From the NCBI GenBank assembly GCA_012523405.1, contig JAAYIN010000026.1, forward strand, positions 1-64,000: DNA of 64,000 nt, in the 5' to 3' direction. A program made the position numbers and the translations under genes. Below the pieces are notes generated by a model, which worked only from the letters and a program-made list of their open reading frames with translations, did not search any database and was not told the origin of the DNA. Shown here one piece after another: positions 32,850 to 41,737 of this stretch. Source of the DNA: Clostridiales bacterium (GTDB taxonomy: Bacteria; Bacillota; Clostridia; Christensenellales; Aristaeellaceae). The first letter of the stretch is position 1; the number at the start of each line of letters is the position of its first letter.

Positions 32850-33986
32850 ATGAATAGAGCAACTAAAGGTAGAAATCGCCTCAAGGATTTCTTGATTCTC
32901 TTTGTAATCATCGGTGTCATCGCTTTGGTGATTTGGGGAGCAATCTCGATCTTCTCATCCAGACCCGTCACCGCCGTCAGCGCATCCAAACTGCCCTGCC
33001 CCTACAGCGATACCGTCAAGGCCTTTGGCAGTTATGTCCTGTATTATGACGGGGTCAGCATCCACTGCATGACGGAAACAGGCTCCGTTCGCTGGTCGTT
33101 TCAAATCGGCTCAAACGCTGGCTACGACTGCACCGACAGCATCATCGCCGTGTGGTCTGGCAGCACCATTTACATCCTTGATCAAAACGGCAATTCCTCC
33201 TACAACGACAACCTAGGCGAATCCATTCAGTTCGCACGCGCAGGCAAGCAGTACGTAGCCGCCGTCATCGGCGACACCACCGCCCCGCGCCTTGTGGTCA
33301 AGGATCACATGGGTTCTCATATGGACGAGGAATCGGAAGCTTACACCGACCTGATCATCCTTGACGTTGGATTCTACGGCGCAAAGGGCGAATATATGTG
33401 GACATTGGCGCTGGATGTATTCAGCACCGCCGCCAACCACCTCTTCAACACCTTTGAAGTGGGTAAGATGAACACGGGCGAGGTATCGCTGGGCGAGCCC
33501 ATCCCCTATGAAGTCATCTATGAAAATAGCCTGCTTCGCGTCATCAACACTCGAAAAATGCTCACCTTCACCGACCGCGGCGCCGAGGACACCGCTGCAT
33601 CCGTTCTGGTATACGGCTGGCAGCTGATGGACTACGAAGTGCCCGAGCGCGGAAGTGCCTACCTGCTTTTCGCCCCCACCTCCCAGGCCACCAGCATGTT
33701 TGACATTCGCGAACTGCGCCTGATCTCGGGCAGCCTTGACAAGCGTTACAGCCTGCCTTCCACCTGCATCGGCGCAACCGTGTGGAACAAGACCGTATAC
33801 GCCGTCTCCGCAACTGAACTGCTGCGTGCAGGGCAAAACGATCTGCGTTTTTCAACCTATGAACTGCCCCTTGATGCAGAGGTCACCCGCCTCATCGGCA
33901 CCCTTAGCAGCGGGCGGATCATCGTTGCTTGCGGCAGCGATGTATACACTCTTACCTTGCCCCATTCCATCAGCAACATCAAATAA
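32850..33986 (+). CDS. DUF5711-type membrane-anchored beta-propeller-like protein
   Basis: A 378-residue protein with a single N-terminal membrane anchor (about 13-36, LKDFLILFVIIGVIALVIWG) and a large outer domain. That domain has repeated short strands ending in W/Y and D/N (for example GSVRWSFQIGS, GSTIYILDQNG, GEYMWTLALD), as in PQQ/quinoprotein beta-propellers. It resembles the DUF5711 family of Clostridia; the function is unknown. It precedes a CvpA-family gene by 21 bp, the usual partner in related genomes as far as I recall. Confidence 0.65.
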   Translation: MNRATKGRNRLKDFLILFVIIGVIALVIWGAISIFSSRPVTAVSASKLPCPYSDTVKAFGSYVLYYDGVSIHCMTETGSVRWSFQIGSNAGYDCTDSIIAVWSGSTIYILDQNGNSSYNDNLGESIQFARAGKQYVAAVIGDTTAPRLVVKDHMGSHMDEESEAYTDLIILDVGFYGAKGEYMWTLALDVFSTAANHLFNTFEVGKMNTGEVSLGEPIPYEVIYENSLLRVINTRKMLTFTDRGAEDTAASVLVYGWQLMDYEVPERGSAYLLFAPTSQATSMFDIRELRLISGSLDKRYSLPSTCIGATVWNKTVYAVSATELLRAGQNDLRFSTYELPLDAEVTRLIGTLSSGRIIVACGSDVYTLTLPHSISNIK

Positions 33987-34007
33987 CAAAAGAAAGGCAG
34001 GAGAGCT

Positions 34008-34721
34008 GTGAATATCATTGACATCATCATCATCGCGATCATTGGTCTATGCGTGCTATTTGGACTGTACAGAGGATTTATCCAAACAGTACTCAACCTC
34101 GGTGGAGGGCTGCTCTCGCTTGTTGGCTCGTTTTGGATATTCCCGAAAATATCGGATATCCTCAGCAGCAATACCGATATCACCCGCCTCATCAGCAGCT
34201 ATACGGACTCAGCCAGTGTGCTTGGCGACCTTGACCTGAGCAGCCAAGCCGTGAACGGTCTGACCAGCTCTGGCGTGGAAGCCATCGTGCAAAAAGCCGA
34301 TCTCCCCTACCCCATCGGCTCCCTCCTGACCCATAATCTGGAGCAGCAGGTTTTTAGCCCCCTCGGCACCCTTGCGACCAACGTCGGCGATTATGTCAAC
34401 CAGACGATTCTATCCGTCAGCATCAACGTCATCTGCTTTTTGCTGTCCTTTGCTATTTGCTTTATCGTGTTCACCATTTTGATTAACCTGCTGCGCGCCG
34501 TCTTCCGCTTCCCCGTCCTCAAGCATCTGGATTGGCTTGCAGGCGGTGCATTCGGACTATTGCTCGGCGTGCTGCTTTGCTTTGTGATCTTCACCGTCTT
34601 GCCGCTCATGGAGGGCTTGATCCCGATTCCTGAGTTTAGGGAGTTGGTGGACGCAAGCACGCTTGGTACGGTTTTCAAAAATGGCAACCTGATTATCTCC
34701 ATTATGAACCGTAAATTGTAA
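34008..34721 (+). CDS. CvpA-family membrane protein
   Basis: A 237-residue protein with a GTG start (RBS AGGAGAG). The N-terminal block NIIDIIIIAIIGLCVLFG then YRGFIQTVLNLGGGLLS is the CvpA/colicin V production family signature (DxxxxxxxxxxGxxxG, four membrane spans). Two more spans lie in the C-terminal half (about 140-170 and 180-205). A stretch of about 60 soluble residues separates the halves, as in Firmicute members. Family role is not settled; in other bacteria it affects envelope and purine-linked phenotypes. Ends with a good terminator. Confidence 0.8.
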   Translation: MNIIDIIIIAIIGLCVLFGLYRGFIQTVLNLGGGLLSLVGSFWIFPKISDILSSNTDITRLISSYTDSASVLGDLDLSSQAVNGLTSSGVEAIVQKADLPYPIGSLLTHNLEQQVFSPLGTLATNVGDYVNQTILSVSINVICFLLSFAICFIVFTILINLLRAVFRFPVLKHLDWLAGGAFGLLLGVLLCFVIFTVLPLMEGLIPIPEFRELVDASTLGTVFKNGNLIISIMNRKL

Positions 34722-34748
34722 ACAATTTCATAGCAATCACAAGCTTGT

Positions 34749-34798
34749 CCCCGCACCTTTCGCGCTCTGCGCAGAGCCAATTGGTGCGGGGTCTCTTT
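34749..34798 (+). terminator. Terminator after the CvpA gene
   Basis: Stem CCCCGCACC (34749-34757) with GGTGCGGGG (34783-34791), containing an inner GCTCTGC/GCAGAGC stem, then TCTCTTTATT. Confidence 0.75.
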
Positions 34799-34870
34799 AT
34801 TCATACGGCATTTGATTCTCTTCCTATATGAAATGATGCTATGCCCTACGATATACCATTTGTATAGGGG

Positions 34871-34899
34871 TTTTCATTCCCTCGAAACTATGTTAAAAT
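34871..34899 (+). promoter_or_regulatory. Possible promoter of the rimO-pgsA-cinA-recA operon
   Basis: TTTTCA (34871-34876), 17-bp spacer, TAAAAT (34894-34899), 62 bp before the rimO start. The -35 is poor. Confidence 0.45.
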
Positions 34900-34961
34900 A
34901 GGCATCGGAGTGACAAACAAATGTGCGCGTCCTCCTAACTGATTTTTTGGAGGGCTCATCA

Positions 34962-36272
34962 TTGCGAACCGTTGGAGTCATTTCGCTGGGATGCAGTAAG
35001 AATCGCGTGGATACTGAACTTATGCTCGGTATTTTGCGCAATCACGGTTACCGCATCACCACCGATGAACGAGAAGCTGAAATTCTCATCGTTAATACCT
35101 GTGGTTTTATCGATCCTGCCAAGCAGGAGAGCATCGATACCCTTTTAAGCATGGCCGAGTACAAGGCACACGGCAAATGCAAGCTCCTTGTAGCAACAGG
35201 CTGCCTAGTGCAGCGCTATGAGCAAACCCTCATTGATGAACTGCCTGAAATCGATCTATTCATGGGCGTGAGCCAATACCCCATGCTGCCGCAGGCTATT
35301 GAGAAAGCCCTTGGCGGCGAGCGCCTCAGCTACTGCCAGAATGATTTTTCTGTTCTTGCAGGCGACCGCGTGCTCACAACCGCGCCATACACCGCTTACA
35401 TCCGCATCGCAGATGGCTGCGACAACTGCTGCACCTATTGCGCCATTCCGCTCATTCGCGGAGGTTTCCGCTCCCGCAGCATGGACAGCGTACTGGCTGA
35501 GATCAGGGAACTGGCAGAGCAAGGCGTCCGGGAGCATGTGCTGGTTGCGCAGGATACCTCGCGCTTTGGCATGGACACCCACGGGCGTTCTCTTTTGCCC
35601 GAGCTGATGACACGTGCTGCCGACATCCCGGGCGTCCAGTGGCTGCGCGTACTCTACTGCTACCCCGACGAGATCGATCAAGAGCTGCTGGATGCCATGG
35701 CTTCACGCCCAAACATCTGCAAGTACCTCGACCTGCCTTTGCAGCACGCAGACCCTGCTCTGCTCACTGCCATGAACCGCCGCGGTGATATCCAAAAGAC
35801 GCGCAGCTTGCTCAAGAAAGCACGCGAAATGAATTTCACCCTACGCACCACCTTTATCACAGGCTTTCCCGGCGAAACCGACGAGCAATTTGCTCGTCTC
35901 ATGGATTTTATAACCGATATTGAGTTTGATCGTCTCGGCGCATTCACCTACTCACCCGAGGAGGACACCCCCGCCGCCGAAATGCCCGATCAGATCGACG
36001 AGGACATCAAAGAGGCACGTCTTGACACCCTCATGAGAGCGCAGCAGGCTATTTCCCTCAAGCGCAATCAGCTTCGCGTCGGCGGCATGGAGCGCGTACT
36101 CGTGGAAAGCGTTAACGCCGACGGCACCGCGATTGGACGCGGCGAGCAAGATGCCCCCGAAACCGACGGCATCATTCAGATCTCAGGCGCAGATGAACAG
36201 GATATCGGCGAGTTCATCAACGTACAGATCACAAATGCAGAGACATATGATCTCATAGGAGTGAAAGCATGA
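34962..36272 (+). CDS. rimO: Ribosomal protein S12 methylthiotransferase
   Basis: A 436-residue radical SAM enzyme that adds a methylthio group to an aspartate of ribosomal protein S12. The N-terminal MTTase domain has the three cluster cysteines Cys11, Cys47 and Cys81 (LGCSKNRVD, NTCGF, TGCLVQRY). The radical SAM CxxxCxxC is Cys153-Cys157-Cys160 (DGCDNCCTYCAIP), followed by a C-terminal TRAM domain. The start is a TTG at 34962 with GGAGGG seven bases upstream; a start at 34923 lacks an RBS and adds non-conserved residues. First gene of a plus-strand operon, overlapping pgsA by 4 bp. Confidence 0.95.
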   Translation: MRTVGVISLGCSKNRVDTELMLGILRNHGYRITTDEREAEILIVNTCGFIDPAKQESIDTLLSMAEYKAHGKCKLLVATGCLVQRYEQTLIDELPEIDLFMGVSQYPMLPQAIEKALGGERLSYCQNDFSVLAGDRVLTTAPYTAYIRIADGCDNCCTYCAIPLIRGGFRSRSMDSVLAEIRELAEQGVREHVLVAQDTSRFGMDTHGRSLLPELMTRAADIPGVQWLRVLYCYPDEIDQELLDAMASRPNICKYLDLPLQHADPALLTAMNRRGDIQKTRSLLKKAREMNFTLRTTFITGFPGETDEQFARLMDFITDIEFDRLGAFTYSPEEDTPAAEMPDQIDEDIKEARLDTLMRAQQAISLKRNQLRVGGMERVLVESVNADGTAIGRGEQDAPETDGIIQISGADEQDIGEFINVQITNAETYDLIGVKA

Positions 36273-36811
36273 ACCTGCCTAATAAATTATCCATTTTGCG
36301 CATTGCGCTCATTCCTTTTATCCTACTCACGCTATATGTGGATACCGCAGCCTCAAACACCATGGCATTGCTGCTTTTTGTAGCCGCAAGCTTTACCGAT
36401 TGGCTAGACGGGTATTTGGCGCGCAAGAATGACATCGTGACCAATTTTGGTAAGTTCCTGGACCCCATCGCAGACAAGCTGCTCGTCCTATCCACCATGA
36501 TCGGACTTTGCGGCATGGGTTACATCCCCGCATGGGCTTGCGTCGTCGTACTATTCCGCGAGCTATCGGTTGACGGGCTTCGCCTCGTAGCTGTTGAGCA
36601 GCGGCGCGTCATCGCTGCATCCAAGCTCGGCAAGCTGAAAACCGTCACGCAGATGTTCATGCTCATCGCGTTCTTGCTGCAAAACATCGGTCTCATGAAT
36701 CAGCCTATCATCCCTCAGATTTTGATGTGGGCAGCCGTATTCATGACGCTCCTATCAGGCGTGGATTATTTTATCAAGAACAAAGACGTCCTCAAGCTCG
36801 GAGGCATGTAA
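36269..36811 (+). CDS. pgsA: CDP-diacylglycerol-glycerol-3-phosphate 3-phosphatidyltransferase
   Basis: A 180-residue membrane enzyme of the CDP-alcohol phosphotransferase family, making phosphatidylglycerol-phosphate. The full signature D-x2-DG-x2-AR-x8-G-x3-D-x3-D is present (Asp44, Asp47, Gly48, Gly61, Asp65, Asp69; seen as DWLDGYLARKN and GKFLDPIADK). About five membrane spans. Overlaps rimO upstream (ATGA) and cinA downstream (TAATG), the common Firmicute order rimO-pgsA-cinA-recA. Confidence 0.95.
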   Translation: MNLPNKLSILRIALIPFILLTLYVDTAASNTMALLLFVAASFTDWLDGYLARKNDIVTNFGKFLDPIADKLLVLSTMIGLCGMGYIPAWACVVVLFRELSVDGLRLVAVEQRRVIAASKLGKLKTVTQMFMLIAFLLQNIGLMNQPIIPQILMWAAVFMTLLSGVDYFIKNKDVLKLGGM

Positions 36812-37293
36812 TGACTGATTTGATGCAAATGAGCACCGAGGTAGTCAACCAATTTCTTTCCCGCGGGCTCACCCTTGGCACAGCCGAAAGCCTGACCGGC
36901 GGCATGATATCTGCCAGTGTTGCGTCCGTCAGCGGAGCATCTGCTGTCCTCATGGGCGGCATTGTCAGCTACGATCCGCGCATCAAGCACGAGCTTCTTG
37001 GCGTAACCATGGAGGTCATTGACGGCGCAGGCGTTGTCAGCAGCGAATGCGCCAGCCAAATGGCACGCGGCGCGCGCATTGCCCTATCCGTTGATGTTGC
37101 GATCAGCGCGACCGGCATCGCAGGTCCAACAGGCGGCACCAACGAAACGCCCGTAGGCACGGTTTTTCTGGGGGTTAGCACCGCAAAGCAAACCCATACC
37201 GTAAAATGTCTTTTTGATGGCGGCAGGCAGAGTGTGCGTGAGCAAAGCGCTCTACATGCCCTACAGCTTGCGCTGGCAGCCATCCAAGAATAA
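36811..37293 (+). CDS. cinA: CinA C-terminal domain protein (nicotinamide-nucleotide amidase type)
   Basis: A 160-residue stand-alone version of the CinA C-terminal domain, which in PncC-like enzymes deamidates nicotinamide mononucleotide in NAD salvage. Motifs: LGTAESLTGGMISA (Ser/Thr-rich active site), GGIVSYDPRIK, and ATGIAGPTGGTNETPVGTVF. The N-terminal molybdopterin-binding-like half of full CinA is missing, as in many bacteria. The start at 36811 overlaps the pgsA stop by one base; a start at 36727 would lie inside pgsA. It lies 46 bp ahead of recA. Confidence 0.9.
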   Translation: MTDLMQMSTEVVNQFLSRGLTLGTAESLTGGMISASVASVSGASAVLMGGIVSYDPRIKHELLGVTMEVIDGAGVVSSECASQMARGARIALSVDVAISATGIAGPTGGTNETPVGTVFLGVSTAKQTHTVKCLFDGGRQSVREQSALHALQLALAAIQE

Positions 37294-37339
37294 AACCACT
37301 GTTGTAAGCGACGAACATACAAGATGAGGAGCATGTAAG

Positions 37340-38467
37340 ATGGCTAAGAAAGAAACAACGAAAAAGGAAATCGGCTCAAAAGTCGGGGATTTACGTGAAG
37401 CGAAGATGAAGGCGCTTGATATTGCGCTCGCACAGCTTAACAAAACCTACGGCAAAGGCTCTGTTATGAAGTTTAGCGACTCCATAGCGGACAATACTTT
37501 GAAGGTCATCCCCACCGGCTGTTTGGATTTGGATATCGCCCTTGGTGTAGGCGGACTGCCCCGCGGACGCGTGGTCGAAATCTACGGACCTGAAAGCAGC
37601 GGTAAAACCACCGTTGCCCTCCACTGCGTAGCAGAAGCACAAAGAGCAGGCGGCGTTGCTGCATTTATCGATGCCGAGCACGCCCTTGACCCCCAATATG
37701 CCAAGAAGCTTGGCGTGAACATCGACGATCTATACATTTCCCAGCCTGATACAGGCGAGCAAGCACTCGAGATTTGCGAGGCGCTCGTACGCTCCGGCGC
37801 TGTTGACATGGTCGTTATTGACTCCGTTGCCGCCCTTGTTCCCAAAGCGGAAATCGAAGGCGACATGGGCGATTCATTCGTTGGTCTGCAAGCCCGCCTC
37901 ATGAGCCAAGCCCTGCGTAAGCTCACCGGCGTTATCAGCAAGACCAACGCCATCGCTATTTTCATCAACCAGCTGCGTGAAAAGGTTGGCGTTATGTACG
38001 GCAACCCCGAAACCACCACAGGCGGCCGTGCCCTGAAGTTCTACTCCACCATTCGCCTTGATGTTCGCCGCGGCGAACAGCTCAAGAGCGGCACCGATGT
38101 CATCGGCAACCGCACCAAGGTGAAGGTTGTCAAAAACAAAGTTGCACCGCCCTTCAAGATCGCAGAGTTTGACCTCATTTACGGCGAGGGCATCAGCAAA
38201 GAGGGCTCCCTCCTTGACATCGCCGTCGATCGCGACATCATTCAAAAGAACGGTTCATGGTTCAGCTATTCTGATCAGCGCATCGGTCAGGGACGCGAGA
38301 ACGCTCGCCAGTTCCTAAAGGACAATCCTGAAATCACCTCCTTGATCGACAAGATCATTCGTGACGAGGAAAAGGCCGCCCATGCTGCAAAGAACACCGT
38401 CCAGCCTGATCCCGAAGACTTAGCCCTACTCGAAGAAGATCCTGATCTTGCGCTCCTTGACGAGTAG
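37340..38467 (+). CDS. recA: Recombinase RecA
   Basis: A 375-residue ATP-dependent strand-exchange protein for recombination repair and SOS signalling. Walker A is GPESSGKTT (about 83-91), Walker B is [14 protein letters not shown], then loop L1, [22 protein letters not shown] (in two parts) and the C-terminal acidic tail ([17 protein letters not shown]). RBS GATGAGGAG. The 46-bp upstream gap holds CGAACATAC, only half of a LexA/DinR box, so SOS control cannot be confirmed. A three-hairpin repeat element begins at its stop codon. Confidence 0.97.
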   Translation: MAKKETTKKEIGSKVGDLREAKMKALDIALAQLNKTYGKGSVMKFSDSIADNTLKVIPTGCLDLDIALGVGGLPRGRVVEIYGPESSGKTTVALHCVAEAQRAGGVAAFIDAEHALDPQYAKKLGVNIDDLYISQPDTGEQALEICEALVRSGAVDMVVIDSVAALVPKAEIEGDMGDSFVGLQARLMSQALRKLTGVISKTNAIAIFINQLREKVGVMYGNPETTTGGRALKFYSTIRLDVRRGEQLKSGTDVIGNRTKVKVVKNKVAPPFKIAEFDLIYGEGISKEGSLLDIAVDRDIIQKNGSWFSYSDQRIGQGRENARQFLKDNPEITSLIDKIIRDEEKAAHAAKNTVQPDPEDLALLEEDPDLALLDE

Positions 38468-38560
38468 GGGGCAGAGCTCCCTACACCCCCGCAAGGAGGA
38501 CTTCGCCCACTTCATTGACCCTTGACCCGGTTTTGTCCGTGCTTTACACGGACAATGCTG
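38465..38560 (+). repeat. Three-hairpin REP-like element, copy 1
   Basis: It begins at the recA stop. Order of blocks: GGGGGCAGAGCTCCC hairpin, TACACCCCCGCAAGG, a second GC-rich block ending TTGACCC, then a strong hairpin TTGTCCGTG/CACGGACAA (about 38534-38556). The same order of blocks occurs on the minus strand at 39838-39925. Confidence 0.6.
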
Positions 38561-38582
38561 GGGAGAAGTAGCAATATTTTGA

Positions 38583-38615
38583 AGTCACTGTTTAGGTTTA
38601 GGCAGTGGCTTTTTG
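38583..38615 (+). terminator. Terminator of the recA operon
   Basis: Stem AGTCACTG (38583-38590) with CAGTGGCT (38603-38610), then TTTTTG. Confidence 0.65.
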
Positions 38616-38706
38616 ATTTCTAATCTTTTTGATTTTGTTATACTTGAATTTCATTTCTAACTGCCCTATACTCATTCTATCCACTATTTGGGAGGAACAT
38701 ATACTA

Positions 38707-39564
38707 ATGAAGATCGGATTTATTGGCATTGGCGTCATGGGTGAAAGCATGGCACGCCATTTGATGGCAGGAGGTCACGAGCTGACCGTTTATTCACGCA
38801 CCAAGGCAAAGGCGGAAGCGTTGCTCAGCGAAGGCGCGGCATGGGCCGATGATGCAGGCGCATGTGCAGCGGGGCAAGATGCCGTGATTACTATCGTTGG
38901 CTTTCCAAAAGACGTTGAGCAGGTCTATTTAGGCGCTGACGGCATTTTGGAAAACGCGAAGACAGGCGCATACCTCATTGACATGACCACTACGAGCCCA
39001 GCCCTTTGGGAGGGCATTGCACAGGATGCCGCTGCTCGCGGACTGCATCCCCTCGATGCTCCCGTATCAGGCGGAGACACTGGCGCACGCAACGCGACCC
39101 TCAGCATCATGGTAGGCGGCGAGGAAGCCGATTTTAATGCTTGTGCATCCATCTTTGCATGCATGGGCAAGAACATCGTGCACACAGGCAAAGCAGGCAC
39201 AGGCCAGCACACTAAGATGGCAAACCAGATCGCTATTGCCGGCGCAGTTGCAGGCGTCGCAGAAGCCATTCGCTACGGCGAAGTATGCGGACTTGACACC
39301 ACCAACATGCTCAGCTGCATCTCCGCAGGTGCGGCAGGCAGCTGGCAAATGTCAAACAACGGCCCCAAGATGATTTCAGGCGATTTCGCCCCTGCCTTCT
39401 TCATCAAGCATTTCATCAAGGACATGGGCATCGCTGCACAGGAAGCAACTGCCCATGAAGCAAACCTACCCATTCTTGACACCGTCCTCAAGCTCTACGA
39501 AGAAATGATGGCAAACGGTCAAGGCGACCTCGGCACACAAGCTCTCATTGACAAATACAGATAA
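38707..39564 (+). CDS. 3-hydroxyacid dehydrogenase family oxidoreductase (GarR/HIBADH-like)
   Basis: A 285-residue NAD(P)-dependent beta-hydroxyacid dehydrogenase. The N-terminal Rossmann motif IGFIGIGVMGESMARHL lies at residues 3-19. The substrate block DAPVSGGDTGARN and the catalytic lysine region HTKMANQIAIAG (GxGxxxKxxN-like, GKAGTGQHTKMANQ) follow, and an all-helical C-terminal domain closes the protein. Likely substrates are tartronate semialdehyde or 3-hydroxyisobutyrate. The ATG at 38707 has GGGAGGAAC upstream; an in-frame ATG at 38629 adds a non-conserved leader. Single-gene transcript closed by a strong terminator. Confidence 0.9.
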   Translation: MKIGFIGIGVMGESMARHLMAGGHELTVYSRTKAKAEALLSEGAAWADDAGACAAGQDAVITIVGFPKDVEQVYLGADGILENAKTGAYLIDMTTTSPALWEGIAQDAAARGLHPLDAPVSGGDTGARNATLSIMVGGEEADFNACASIFACMGKNIVHTGKAGTGQHTKMANQIAIAGAVAGVAEAIRYGEVCGLDTTNMLSCISAGAAGSWQMSNNGPKMISGDFAPAFFIKHFIKDMGIAAQEATAHEANLPILDTVLKLYEEMMANGQGDLGTQALIDKYR

Positions 39565-39570
39565 ACACAA

Positions 39571-39613
39571 AAACGTCCTACACTCTACTAATAAGTGTAG
39601 GACGTTTTTTCTT
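39571..39613 (+). terminator. Terminator of the dehydrogenase gene
   Basis: 14-bp perfect stem AAACGTCCTACACT (39571-39584) with AGTGTAGGACGTTT (39594-39607), then TTTTTCTTT. Confidence 0.9.
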
Positions 39614-39635
39614 TGCTTGAGCACCGCAAAGGGTT

Positions 39636-39790
39636 GCGGCGCAAGCTGCGCAGCAGCCTTGTCCAGCCCAAAATCCCCCGCTGGACAATTCATCACCTGC
39701 TACGCCTTAGAAATGTTATCGTTGGATAAGGGTAATATTGCGGGGTGCCAGCTGCAAAGCAGCCTTGCCCAATCAAACCCACCACTGGAT
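39636..39790. repeat. Pair of degenerate 51-bp direct repeats
   Basis: 39636-39686 and 39740-39790 share the pattern GCGG..AGCTGC..AGCAGCCTTG.CCA and a CTGGA end, 104 bp apart. Each includes a GCTGC/GCAGC hairpin. Together they fill the 267-bp gap after the dehydrogenase terminator. No coding signal. Confidence 0.5.
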
Positions 39791-39831
39791 GAGCCGACAA
39801 CGCGCGCCACCAAATAACATATCTTCCGACC

Positions 39832-40575
39832 TCACCCAACCCTGTCTGCGCATAGCGCAGACATATCGGGGTCAAGGGGGCTCTGTCCCCTTGTGAGGGT
39901 GCAGGGGGCAACGCCCCTTGCTACGGTGGTGGATATGAGACGGTGCCCATCGTTGTTTGGGTGAATGCCGTCGATGCACATGAGTTTTTCGTAATTGGGC
40001 TGCGCTAGGAATAGATCGCGTAGGTCAAGTAAACGGCATTTGAGCGTGCATGCTACATTCCTCATGGCGATGGCATAGCGCTCCTGCCAGCGATAGATGC
40101 CGTTGACATCGCCAAGGGCTGTGAGAACATTTTCCTTGTTGATATCTTTGGTAACCCAGTCAAAATAACGCTGGGAGTGTAGAGGCAAGGGCGTTATGAG
40201 CAAGGGCTGCATACCGCTGTCTTGGACTTTAAGGACAAATTCTGTGAGCTTGGTGATGTAGGTATCGAGCGGAACTTTCGCTTTGACTACACTTAGCGGA
40301 TGCGCAGCAACCTCCGCCCAGTTTAAATCGCAGTCGTTTCCGCCAAATTCGATAGCGCATAAGGCACTTGGAACGGGGACAAATTTCTGAAAGCTGCTAA
40401 GACCGTCTAGCACGGTTGCGCCCATATTAGAATGATTAAAAACCTTGCAGCCAACTGTCGTTTCAAGGCGTGTGGTCCATCTTTCAGGCGAGATGGCGTA
40501 TCTGCCCTTTTCTTGGTTGTAGACAATTCCTCTCGCCAAAGAATCTCCCCAGACATGTATTTCTGTGTATGTCAT
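39832..40575 (-). CDS. SGNH/GDSL-type hydrolase with repeat-derived C-terminus
   Basis: A 247-residue cytoplasmic-looking hydrolase. Block I VWGDSLARG carries the Ser nucleophile (GDSL variant GDSLARG). Block III is EFGGNDCDLNW (Gly, Asn), and block V is CIDGIHPNNDGHRLI with the Asp and His of the triad. These make it an SGNH esterase or lipase; the substrate is unknown. The start at 40575 (MTYTEIHVWGD) has AAGGGTGG upstream. The last 30 or so residues (from about VARGVAPCTLTRGQ) are read from a three-hairpin repeat element, so the original C-terminus has probably been replaced. Confidence 0.8.
   Translation of the reverse strand: MTYTEIHVWGDSLARGIVYNQEKGRYAISPERWTTRLETTVGCKVFNHSNMGATVLDGLSSFQKFVPVPSALCAIEFGGNDCDLNWAEVAAHPLSVVKAKVPLDTYITKLTEFVLKVQDSGMQPLLITPLPLHSQRYFDWVTKDINKENVLTALGDVNGIYRWQERYAIAMRNVACTLKCRLLDLRDLFLAQPNYEKLMCIDGIHPNNDGHRLISTTVARGVAPCTLTRGQSPLDPDMSALCADRVG
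39838..39925 (-). repeat. Three-hairpin REP-like element, copy 2 (inside the SGNH reading frame)
   Basis: On the minus strand: GGGGCGTTGCCCC hairpin, TGCACCCTCACAAGG, GGGACAGAGCCCC block ending TTGACCCC, then hairpin TGTCTGCGC/GCGCAGACA. Same block order and spacing as 38465-38560. Confidence 0.6.
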
Positions 40576-40658
40576 CTCATAACCACCCTTCTTCATCTAG
40601 TAATGAATACTAGTATATCATTGTATTCCCTCCTGTCAAGACGATTATACAAAATAGA

Positions 40659-40687
40659 TTGCGGAATCATTAACCATATGATAAAAT
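40659..40687 (+). promoter_or_regulatory. Promoter of the DUF1836-acetyltransferase pair
   Basis: TTGCGG (40659-40664), 17-bp spacer, TAAAAT (40682-40687), then a GGAGG site before the ATG at 40712. Confidence 0.6.
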
Positions 40688-40711
40688 CAAATTCATTGGA
40701 GGTAGCAAACG

Positions 40712-41206
40712 ATGATCAATAAGCAACAATCGGCATTTGCTGAAAGGCTGGCAGCCTATACACCTGTCAAATGGGAGTACATTCCAGACCTTGGGCTGTA
40801 CATGGATCAGGTGATTACGTTTGTGGAGCGCCAATGCAAAGCGCTCTATTTGGATAACGAGCGGATACTAACACCTGCGATGGTGAATAACTACGTCAAA
40901 ATGGGTCTGGTGAGTAGACCTGACGGCAAGAAATACGCACAGGAGCACCTCGCGCAGCTGCTGATGATCTGCGTTCTCAAGCAAGCATCATCGGCAGAAG
41001 GAATGAAGCTGCTGCTGGCACCGCCTGAGGGCGAGGACATCAAAGCGCATTACGAACATTTTTGTCAAACACAGATGGAGGTATTCAGCGCCCTTTTGGC
41101 AGAGCTCCCGCTCCAATCGCCCACAACATGCGCTGTGCGCGGCGCAGCATACCGTTTTTTATGTAACGCGATTTTATTTGCGGCACCAATGGAGGACGAA
41201 AAATGA
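40712..41206 (+). CDS. DUF1836 family protein
   Basis: A 164-residue cytoplasmic protein. The block LTPAMVNNYVKMGLVSRPDG followed by KKYAQEHLAQLLMICVLKQ is the DUF1836 signature; it looks like a MerR-type winged-helix DNA recognition unit followed by helices. Probably a transcriptional regulator, but no target is known. Its stop overlaps the start of the GNAT acetyltransferase gene by 4 bp, so the two are coupled. Confidence 0.8.
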   Translation: MINKQQSAFAERLAAYTPVKWEYIPDLGLYMDQVITFVERQCKALYLDNERILTPAMVNNYVKMGLVSRPDGKKYAQEHLAQLLMICVLKQASSAEGMKLLLAPPEGEDIKAHYEHFCQTQMEVFSALLAELPLQSPTTCAVRGAAYRFLCNAILFAAPMEDEK

Positions 41207-41733
41207 AGATGGCAATCAATTCATATCAAATCCGCGGGCTTGCGCTGCGCCAGTTGACGGCACAAGATAAAGCGGAGATGATGGCGCTGCATGATAGGGT
41301 GATTGCGGGACTGCCCGATCCCAGTTGGTTTTTCCCGTCTGAAGAATGGGAATTTGATGCATGGCTTGAGGGCAACGAAGCGTTTGGCTACTTTGATAAA
41401 GGTACGCTGGCGGGCTTTGGCGTGATGACACCGCAGGATGCGCGCGGCGTTCATAGCTATGCACGCGTTTTAGGCGAAAAGCCTGAATGCACGTTTGATT
41501 TTCATGATGTGCTTGTCCTGCCTGCATACCGCGGGCGAGGGGTTCACACGATGTTTTTAAAGCTGTTTGAGGAAATCGCACGGGCGATGGATGGCGAGGC
41601 AATTTATTCGACTGTCGATCCAATGAATAGCGCATCTTGGCATAATTTCGAAAAGGCAGGCTATCAGCAAATTGCCGAAAAGCCTGCCTATGATGGGCGC
41701 ATGCGCCGATACTATCGATTGTCCCTGCGCTGA
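41203..41733 (+). CDS. GNAT-family N-acetyltransferase
   Basis: A 176-residue acetyl-CoA-dependent acyltransferase. The acetyl-CoA binding motif A is VLVLPAYRGRGVHTMFLKL (R/Q-x2-G-x-G/A form RGRGVH), followed by motif B NSASWHNFEKAGYQ. The substrate (amine on a small molecule or protein) is unknown. Translationally coupled to the DUF1836 gene. It faces the convergent LysM gene with only 4 bp between stops and no clear terminator. Confidence 0.85.
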   Translation: MKMAINSYQIRGLALRQLTAQDKAEMMALHDRVIAGLPDPSWFFPSEEWEFDAWLEGNEAFGYFDKGTLAGFGVMTPQDARGVHSYARVLGEKPECTFDFHDVLVLPAYRGRGVHTMFLKLFEEIARAMDGEAIYSTVDPMNSASWHNFEKAGYQQIAEKPAYDGRMRRYYRLSLR

Positions 41734-41737
41734 GGGA

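Noticed and set aside
37294-37339. LexA/DinR box upstream of recA
   Set aside because: CGAACATAC matches only one half-site; the second half is absent, so SOS control cannot be claimed.
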